From Papaver somniferum (Eukaryota; Streptophyta; Magnoliopsida; Ranunculales; Papaveraceae): DNA of 64,000 bases. Within the stretch, counting starts at the first letter, position 1; each line of letters opens with the position of its first letter. This document shows positions 56,222 to 64,000 of this stretch, one piece after another. The DNA lies in the NCBI RefSeq assembly GCF_003573695.1, contig NC_039363.1, positions 153,724,406 through 153,788,405 on the forward strand, given 5' to 3'. Under the pieces are notes generated by a model. It worked only from the letters and a program-made list of their open reading frames with translations. It was not told where the DNA came from and made no database searches. Both the position numbers and the translations under genes were made by a program.

Positions 56222-59074
56222 TGTTAGAGCGTAGCTAGGTTGAACCCTCCAAGCGTTGGTATGTCAAGTTTGGTTGTCATATTTTAGTGAACCAAAACTC
56301 ATTTAAAGAGTCGCTTGAGTATATTCTAGAGTCAACTTCGTATAGGTTAGATTGAAAGTATTAGGATGAGACATTACAAGTATTACGTGAAGACTTGAAG
56401 AATGTGAAGAAGTAAGGAGCTACAACAACGACATCATCCTTCCTCTTGAGGTTAATAATATTTGACTTGAACTGTTTCATTCCCCAACGTATCTTTCAAG
56501 TCGTGCATATTGAAAACGAACTACGAAGCTATGAATGATTATACTCTAGTTAGACGTAGTATTAAGGAATACAATACGAAGTATAACGCTTATCTTTTGA
56601 ACTTCGTATATAAGACATCGACATAATCGTATGAATGCTATTGTGATTATGTATGGGTAAAGGTGAAGATTTTATCCTAGGAAACAATGTTTTACATCTT
56701 TTTAAAGGAAGTAAATTCATAAACTTGTTTTGTGAATCGAAATGGAAATCACTAGGCTTATTGGTATTTGTTATTCATTGTAAACCTTTGGATTACCAAT
56801 ATGTGTGATTAGTATAACCGCTCATGACTTGTTTATGTTCTTGCTAAAACTATTCACAAGGCCTGAATTTTGTATTGGTATGAATTTTATTAGTGAAACC
56901 GATCTTAAGTAATCACCTGAGATGGTATGATCGATTTGTTATAATTGGTATGACCAACTCTGGACATTGGGGAACCGATCCTAGTAAGAGGTGCAACCGA
57001 TCACAAAAGGGGAATTGATCCTTGTAAGAGGTGCAACAAGTTTTTAGTTATTGGGGAACCGATCCTATGAACATGTGCACCAAATACAAGTTAGATACCA
57101 TATATATATGGGAACCGATCCTAGTCCCTAGTCAACCAAAATTTGGAAAGCTAGCGTGACTAATTCTAGTACCCACATGGAGGTAGAACCGAAACTTGTT
57201 TTGGTAGAAACGTGAAACCCATGTTTGATGATTGAGTGTTCTTGATCAATGACATAGTTCTTGGAAGTCAGATGAACCAATTCTAAACTTGTTTTGGAAG
57301 TGTGGCAAATCGGTTCCAAGATTATAATATGAAAAAAGGATTTACAAAGTAAAGATGTCGACATACTTTAAACATGTGCAGTAACGCTTATCTTTTATTG
57401 TTCAAAGATATTCCTTAATAATTAAAGGAGAATCCCGGATCGAAATAAATTGAGAATCTTTTAATTAAGGTTTTTAGTTTTATATGCTTTTAATTTCCAG
57501 CAATTAAATGTATATCTTTAGAAAGTTAAAATTGGTAATGTGCATTTACTAATTGAAGATTTTCTACTGAGATTTCGGTCATTATTTGGACAAAGCATTT
57601 CCAGGAATTATGGAAACCGAATTTGGAAATATATTGCATATCTTGAGAAAATTTTCGGTTTTGGAAATTCCTTGGTGTCCAAACCTTGGTCTACAAATAT
57701 CAAAGCTTGCATTTCAAGCAAACTAATCCTCAGAGCCAGCAAAACTACCTTGTTGTGTTGTTACTAGTGGAGCCGTCTATTCAGAGAGGAAAGTAACCTA
57801 ATTAGGCGAAATCTCTCACGAGCGCTCGTTTTAAAGACTTCTTTGGGATTGGGAATCCTTACGAGTACCGTTGGTGGGAAACTAGATAATTGCAGTTTAT
57901 TATTAGTTTTCGATTGATTTGATTTACTAACGGTTGTTGAACTTTGATTGCACCTAGTTTGTTTATGCTTGAGAATCTTATCTTCTGATATAAGATTCAC
58001 TCAAACTAGATCGACGTGTCGACGGGGATCTTTAGACTGTTTGTATATCTAAAGACGTCTTGTGATAATCCAACATTAACAGACTCCGTTCTGTGTGTGA
58101 TTGATCACAAGAGATTCAAGTTGATTGTGTGCAGGTGTTTATTGAAGATCTAAGAAGATTTGAAGATAAAGAAGACATTGAAGATATCTTATTCGATTTC
58201 ATAATCTTTGGTGTGCACAAAACTTGATCGGCTGGGGATCCAACTATAAAGGGTTTATCTTTGTGATAGATTTGATTGATTAGTTGTGTAGATCGGCATC
58301 AATACGTTTCTTTTTGATTCTAAGTATTGATTGCATAGCCTTAACAATTACTTTGGTAGTTGTTGAAAAGATAGATCTTGAAACCCGACAAAGGAGTTTA
58401 TTGGGATAAACGGAAGATCCTTTTGTCAGACTCATATCACGTTGATTGAAAAGAGTTATTACCGAACAGATTTGTTGTTCTTTTACTGTTTGGAATACGA
58501 ACCAAAGGAATTGTTCCAAGTGCATGACTTATTGCAAGTTGGAGGCACGGGGATACACACGGAAATAGGTGAACTATAGGTTTAGTTGCTTGGTCTCAAC
58601 TATACGAAGTTGGCTTAGATTTTGTATAGCGGCATAATCCTGAGAGTATTCAATTCTGTACAAGGTCCCGGAGTTTTTCTGTATTTGCGGTTTCCTTTTT
58701 AACAAAATCTTGATGTGTATTTTACTTTTCTATTTCCGCAATTATAATTGTTTTTATTATAATTAGAAGTAAAATACATAAACGTTAATTCCTATTTACT
58801 TGATAGCAATCCTATTGTGTTTGGTTAAGTCTGAACCTATTATCAAGTAAACATACTTTGTTGTTGTATTGTCTCGATCTTGAATTCATAGTCAATCACA
58901 CAAGTTATCTTGTTGTCTCATTGTCTCGATCTCGTATCCATAGACGATCACACGAATTTTGAAACGATTAGTTGTATTGGCTAGACTCAGTCCATAGACA
59001 ATCACTTTCAGAGAAAGGACTTATAGGTGGAAATTTTTTAGATTGAGGTATATTTGGGTACCCTCGTCTGTTCA
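56222..59074 (+). repeat. 3' LTR of the copia element, full length
   Basis: This 2853-bp LTR runs from TGTTAGAGCG to CTGTTCA. Its second half is collinear with 50677-52106. A run of GGGGAACCGATCCTA-like words repeats at 56970-57125. No coding region is credible. Confidence 0.85.
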
Positions 59075-59393
59075 CCCAGAAATACGGCTAGGATTCCTAG
59101 CCGTAAACATGTTCACGGTTTGGTGTTTCATTCGTAATTCTACGAAAATCTTACTTGGGTCATTACGGCTAGGTCGTGTCAGCGAATAACCTGGCCGTAA
59201 GCACCTCTAAATAACCACATTTTTTATCATCTTATCATTGTAAACACATAATAAGAGTAAAATTAGATTGTTCATATATAATGAGTGATTCAAAATACAT
59301 AGGTTCACGCCACATTGTTATCACATTATCATTTTAATCACCACCCTACAAAAAAACATTGTTATCATATTATCACTAACCTTCACACCACAT
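59075..59393. other. Short non-coding stretch with palindrome
   Basis: It begins with the palindrome at 59083-59105 and a related ACGGCTAGG...CCTGGCCGTA pair at about 59164-59200. It may be the end of a small DNA transposon. The rest is AT-rich 3' flank of the OTU-like gene. Confidence 0.5.
59083..59105. repeat. Perfect 11-bp palindrome with 1-nt centre
   Basis: TACGGCTAGGA, T, TCCTAGCCGTA. It lies nine bases after the copia LTR end. Confidence 0.9.
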
Positions 59394-60099
59394 TTACTCA
59401 TATTCATCCTCATCAAAAGTCATTAGTATACAAGGGTCGTCCCTCGAAAACTGTAATGCATCCCACAATTGAAATCTTTCCTCGAACCTATGACACCAAA
59501 CCAATGGTATTTCGCCATCACCACCGTCTCCCTTCTTTAATGTAGGTAATAGGAATCCATCTTTTAATTGGAGGCCGATATAATGGTTCATGTTCACAAA
59601 CCCAAATATGGCATGTTGGTGCTTATGTAACACCATGTCCATATGAGATGGAATGAATAACGCAATGGAATGAGTTGGAGAGTAGATAGCCACATATTGG
59701 CATTCTCATCAAATATTCACTTGTCAATGTTGTGTTTCCCATTAAACGTCGTTCAAATGCTTTGAACGCCTCATTTATCACCGCCTCCGTGTCATCTCTT
59801 TCGAATCTCATCATTGGCTTGTAGAAATCGGGGAAACCACGTAGTTCAAGCAAAAAAATTTTCCTTACATAAGTAATTTGGTCGTCACCCAATTCTTTTG
59901 CCTCCTCAAAAGGTCCAAGCTGATCTACGAACACATGGTAACCACAATTTCCGTCGCCCTCAACATCGTCGGTGGGCTTGACGTACTCATGAATAAAATG
60001 TGGTAAAAGGTGCATGTAATTTTTGTATATTGTATAAGTAGGTCGGATATAATTACCTTCCTCATCTATAGGGTATGATTTCATCGGATCTACATCCAA
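59394..60099 (-). pseudogene. OTU-like cysteine protease, frameshifted and 5'-truncated
   Basis: The minus strand encodes VEGDGNCGYHVFVDQLG, the catalytic Asp and Cys of OTU-domain deubiquitinases. It then runs through LLELRGFPDFYKPMM and MPICGYLLSNSF to a frame change near 59640-59690. The second frame gives VNMNHYIGLQLKDGFLLP, where the NH pair fits the catalytic His. Plant OTU proteins of this type are often carried near Mutator-like transposons. At the 5' side the frame has a stop just before 60099, and the Athila-type LTR fragment begins at 60148, so the upstream part is lost. Likely a dead copy. Confidence 0.7.
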
Positions 60100-60147
60100 A
60101 AAAGGCGTTTATTTCTCACCACTAACAACTCTTTGTGGGGTGATTTG

Positions 60148-60409
60148 TGATAGACACATTTTTGTGTCTGAATTGTCCTCAGTGTCTCTATTGCTAGTGC
60201 TTGATTCTGTACTTATTATGGTGTTTTTATGTTTGTGTAGGTGTTTTTGGAGAAATACACTTGTGTGGAAAAAGTTGCTCAAAAAGTGCTATTTGGACCC
60301 CTGGAGGACATTTGCTATACGGACCCCAGATTTGGCTAAGGGGCACCCAAGGTTATGCGTAGCCCAAATTCATCCTCGGCACCCAAATTTGTCCTCAGCA
60401 CCCATCTAG
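60148..60409 (+). repeat. Fragment of Athila-type 5' LTR
   Basis: This resembles the minus-strand LTR start at 6916-6660, roughly 70% by eye, sharing GTCTGAATTGTCCTC, CTTATTATGGTGTTTT and GGAGGACATTTG. It ends abruptly at reverse transcriptase coding sequence. Confidence 0.8.
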
Positions 60410-63197
60410 TGATTGTCCTTCAGAATAACAAGGAAGCTTTAGGGTGGACCATAGTAGACATTAAGGGTATAAGTCCTACTGATTGTATGCATCATATCTA
60501 TTTAGAGAGTGACACGAAACCTTCTAGGGAGATGCAACGTCGACTGAACCCTAATATGAAACAAGTAGATCGAATTGAGGTTCTTAAGTTGTTAGATGCA
60601 GGCATTATCTACCCCATTTCAGACAGTAAGTGGGTCAGCCCCGTTCAGGCTATTCCCAAGAAATCCGGTATTACTGTAGTCCAAAATGATAACAATGAGT
60701 TAATCCCAACCCGGGTGACCACAGGTTGGCGTGTCTGTATTGACTATAGTAAATTGAACAAGGTCCCTAGGAAGGACCACTTTCCCCTTCCCTTCATAGA
60801 TCAAATGCTAGAGCGATTAGATGGGCGTAGCCATTATTGCTTTTTAGATGGATACTGCGGTTATAATCAGATTGTCATAGTCCCGAAAGACCAAGAGAAA
60901 CCCACTTTTACCTGTTCCTTTGGTACCTTTGCTTATAGACGCATGCCTTTCGGGTTATGTAATGCCCCTGCGACCTTTCAGCATTGTATGTTGAGCATAT
61001 TTTCTGACATGGTAGAACGGTTCTTAGAGGTCTTTATGGATGATTTTTCAGTGTTTGACTCATCTTTTGATGAGTGCTTGGATCGTTTGTCATTAGTTTT
61101 GACTAGGTGTAAGGAAAAGAATTTAGTGCTTAGTTGGGAGAAATGTCACTTCATGGTTCGTTCAGGAATTGTTCTATGGCATATCGTATCTTCGAAGGGT
61201 ATAAACGTAGATAGAGCCAAAGTTGACCTTATTAAAACTTTACAGGTCCCAAAAACCGTAAGAGATATTAGGTCATTCTTAGGGCATGCAGGTTTTTATC
61301 GTCGATTCATTAAGGATTTTAGCTTAATTTATAGACCTCTTTGCAATTTGCTTGCAAAAGACGTTAAGGTTGTCTTTGATGATGCTTGTTTAGAGGCTTT
61401 TGAGAAGCTTAAGAACTTACTCACTACCGCCCCCATAGTCCAGGCGCCCAACTGGAACCTACCCTTTGAGATCATGTGTGGTGCTTCAGATTATGCTATT
61501 GGTGTTGTGCTAGGTCAGCGAGAAAATAAGTTACTCCATGTGATTTACTATGCTAGCAAAACTATGAATGATGCCCAGTTGAACTATACCACCACAGAGA
61601 AGGAACTATTAGCTATTGTGTTTTCCTTAGACAAGTTTAGATCCTACCTCTTAGGTTCTAAGGTCATAATATTTACTGATCATGCTGCTTTCAAGTATCT
61701 TCTTTCCAAGAAGGATAATAAACCTAGATTGATTAGATGGATCCTATTGTTGCAGAATTTTCCTTAGACATTAAAGATAAAAAAAGGTGCAGAAAATGTA
61801 GTAGCAGACCACTTGTCTAGGCTTGTTGTGGATACCCTTAATGATTCTTCTCATGTTAGGGATAGTTTTCCTGATGAACAACTGTTCTTTGTTACCCAAG
61901 CACCTTGGTATGCGAATATAGTGAACTATCTTGTTACTGGTCGAATGCCCCAACATTGGGGTAAACAAGATCGTTCTAGGTTTTTAGCCGAGGGGATGCA
62001 CTTCTTTTGGGATGATCCTTATTTGTTTAAGTATTGTCCGGACCATATTATTAGGAGATGTATACCTGAGAGTGACCACTCCAGTATTATTTCCTTTTGT
62101 CATGATCATGCTTGTGGGGGTCACTTTAGTGCTAAGAAGACTGCTGCTAAGATATTGCAGTGTGGATTCTATTGGCCTTCGTTGTTTAAAGACTCCCATA
62201 GTCACTGTGTTACTTGTGAGCGTTTCCAGAAATTAGGAACCATTTCCCGTAGGAACATGATGCCCTTGAACCCTATTTTAGTTGTTGAGGTCTTTGATGT
62301 GTGGGTATTGACTTTATGGGTCTGTTTCCTAATTATTTTGGTAACTTATACATCCTTGTCGCTGTAGACTATGTCTCTAAGTGGATTGAGGCGGTTGCAT
62401 GTAAGACTAATGACCATAGGGTTGTGATTGAGTTCTTGAAAAATAATATACTTACACGTTTTGGTACACCACAAGCTATAATTAGTGATGGAGGGTCGCA
62501 CTTTTGTAATGGAACTTTTAGGCTTTTGATGAAGAAATATGGTATTACACATAATATAGCTACCCCATATCATCCACAGACTAGTGGTCAGGTAGAGGTT
62601 TCCAATAGGGAGATAAAGCGTATATTAGAGAAAACAGTTAATCCTAATCGGAAAGACTGGTCGTCTAGGCTTACTGATGCCTTATGGGCTTACCGTACTG
62701 CATTTAAGACCCCCATTGGAATGTCGCCTTATCGGCTTGTGTATGGCAAGGAATGTCATTTACCTGTTGAGTTAGAACATAGAGCTTATTGGGCTGTTAA
62801 GCAGCTAAAATTTTCACTTGACAAGGCAGGAGCCCTTAGGAAACTCCAGCTCAATGAGTTGGAAGAGATTCATATAGATGCTTACGATAGTGCGAAGAAG
62901 TATAAGAACAAAATAAAACTTGTGCATGATAAGAATATTTTAAGAAAGTCATTTTATCCAGGTCAAAAAGTTCTTCTGTATGATACCCGCTTGCATCTTT
63001 TCCTTGGGAAGTTACTTTCTCGGTGGACGGGTCCTTTTATTGTTCGCACTGTCTTTCCTCATGGAGCTGTTGAGATTGAGACACCGGATGGTAGTAGTTC
63101 TTCGAAGGTTAACGGTCAGAGATTGAAACCCTTTTTAGAGCCCTTTCCTATAGGTGATGTTGAGGAGGTCCCTCTGGAGGACCCTGTTTACCCTTGA
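60410..63197 (+). pseudogene. Athila-type reverse transcriptase, RNase H and integrase
   Basis: Reverse transcriptase begins near 60420 ([18 protein letters not shown]), with [27 protein letters not shown] and the active site VFMDDFSVF near 61035. RNase H follows ([32 protein letters not shown]). A frame change near 61763 breaks it before ENVVADHLSRL. Integrase has an HHCC finger (GGHFSAKKTAAKI, then CVTCERF). After a second frame change near 62303 the core has [22 protein letters not shown] and [14 protein letters not shown], which supply the DDE residues. The C-terminal part ends at 63197 without a chromodomain, as in Athila. Most of pol is otherwise open, so decay is mild. Confidence 0.88.
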
Positions 63198-64000
63198 TTG
63201 ACCATCGAGGCGATTGTATGTTGTATATTAGTTTTTGATTTCTCTCTTCACCCAGGTATTATCTTTCCAACTTCTCCTCGTGTTATTTTACTTTTGGTAC
63301 TGCTCTTTCATTAGAAATATTGAGGACAATGTTAGATTTAAGTTTGGAGGTGGGGAAGAACTTTTTAGTTGTATTTTTGAAACTTCTAGCGTCACATAGT
63401 ATCCGGTTAGCTAAGTTTACATACGGTTTCTCACCGAAAAAATGGAAATTGGAATTGCTAGGGATAACATTCTTCTGAGACATTAGAGAAAAAGACATTG
63501 AGATCTTTGACATTCAGGAGAGAACTTGTTCTTTTTAGAGGGTAACCGTGATGGACCTAACCATCCATGATGGAAAGGCAAGTAGGTCATAAGGAAATGC
63601 CAGAAAGACAAAGCAACCTCACAATGTAGTCTTAGTTACTGGATTATGACTCTCTCTCAGTAGAAACTTATCATCATCAGCAAGCGGAGCGACATAAAAA
63701 TCTATGAAGAAAGTTGAAGACGTTTAAGGTTTAGAAGCAACAATCAAAAAAAAAAATCAAAGTTGAAGATTGAGTTACAAGAGCAAAGAAAATCAAATGA
63801 TATACGTTGTTGAAGTTCATGATACCAAGACATTACAAGTTGTGAAGATCCAAGTTCTAAAGTCCTTCTCTAATGGCCATGTAAATTGTTGTCTTTGTTT
63901 TTCAAAAAAAAAAAAAAGTACATTTAAATTTTGTTTAATAAGGCCACAGGAAAGTAGAAATCTATAAGGAAGTTTCAAGCAAGAAATCGAAGAGAAGAAT
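63198..64000 (+). other. 3' non-coding part of the right-edge Athila-type element
   Basis: The stretch after integrase carries the conserved block GAGGACAATGTTAGATTTAA followed by GTTTGGAGGTGGGGA (63314-63357), shared with the left-edge element and, in part, the 18799 element. No LTR start is seen before the window ends. ORFs here are short and have no domain. Confidence 0.6.

Larger units (their letters stand above)
50677..59074 (+). mobile_element. Non-autonomous Ty1/copia element, SIRE/Maximus type
   Basis: A truncated 5' LTR (50677-52106) is collinear with the last 1430 bp of the 3' LTR (56222-59074, TGTTAG...TTCA). Next to the 5' LTR is an iMet primer site. The internal part has a broken gag with two zinc knuckles, then a separate ORF with coiled-coil potential, but no protease, integrase, reverse transcriptase or RNase H. 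The long LTR and GGGGAGATTG before TGTTAG fit the SIRE/Maximus group. Differences between the LTR copies are several percent, so it is old. The 5' LTR's first half is missing where the CACTA end lies. Confidence 0.85.
60148..64000 (+). mobile_element. Athila-lineage Ty3 element with gag deleted, 3' end outside window
   Basis: An LTR start (TGATAGACACATTTTTGTGT) is followed after about 260 bp by reverse transcriptase, RNase H and integrase, then by the TTTAAGTTTGGAGGTGGGGA block near 63340. The rest of the LTR, primer site, gag and protease are missing, so one internal deletion of several kilobases joins LTR to reverse transcriptase near 60409. The LTR start and 3' block show it is related to the left-edge element (1-6916). 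The 3' LTR is beyond the window. Confidence 0.85.

Overview
This looks like nuclear DNA of a flowering plant, probably a eudicot. It is AT-rich, has GT-AG introns, carries plant-type LTR retrotransposons primed by tRNA-Asp and tRNA-iMet, and encodes plant-only families (plant mobile domain, Ptta/En/Spm transposase, F-box with an F-box-associated domain). There are no operons and no clear housekeeping gene. The window is mostly nested transposable elements with a few decayed or lineage-specific genes between them.

Layout. 1-6916: an Athila-lineage element on the minus strand with gag and protease but no pol, cut by the window edge. 6917-16407: LTR-like repeats, then a plant mobile domain (PMD) pseudogene split by a 3.1-kb solo LTR (13179-16300). 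16690-18600: a Ty3 gag/integrase remnant and a truncated Ptta/En/Spm-type transposase gene on the minus strand. 18799-25460: a complete non-autonomous LTR element with 2.3-kb LTRs and a GTTAT target duplication. 25466-28163: non-coding DNA, then a small acidic-protein gene. 28262-43950: three related F-box pseudogenes on the minus strand. The middle one is split by an intact 7.3-kb chromovirus-type Ty3 element (ATCCC target duplication) and by a separate insertion that includes an 18S rRNA gene fragment. Two small genes of unknown function lie between the second and third F-box copies. 44954-45342: a second member of the small-protein family seen at 27660-28163. 46787-47865: a tandem array of a ~141-bp unit. 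48113-48874: an unknown reading frame broken only by stop codons. 50110-50676: a CACTA transposon end. 50677-59074: a pol-less Ty1/copia element of SIRE/Maximus type. 59394-60099: an OTU cysteine protease-like pseudogene. 60148-64000: a second Athila-lineage element that joins an LTR fragment directly to reverse transcriptase, RNase H and integrase.

How the parts relate. The Athila-type copy at the left edge has gag-protease without pol, and the one at the right edge has pol without gag, so the two are complementary in content. The 18799-25460 element is also pol-less and shares a C-terminal peptide with the left-edge copy, which suggests a lineage of parasitic elements with a conserved tail. 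The F-box copies share coding sequence, promoter-proximal sequence and 3' flanks, so they arose by segmental duplication. The reading frames most likely to be intact are the chromovirus polyprotein (33320-37774), the two small-protein family members, and the ORFs at 40216-40761 and 41814-42200. Nearly everything else is broken.
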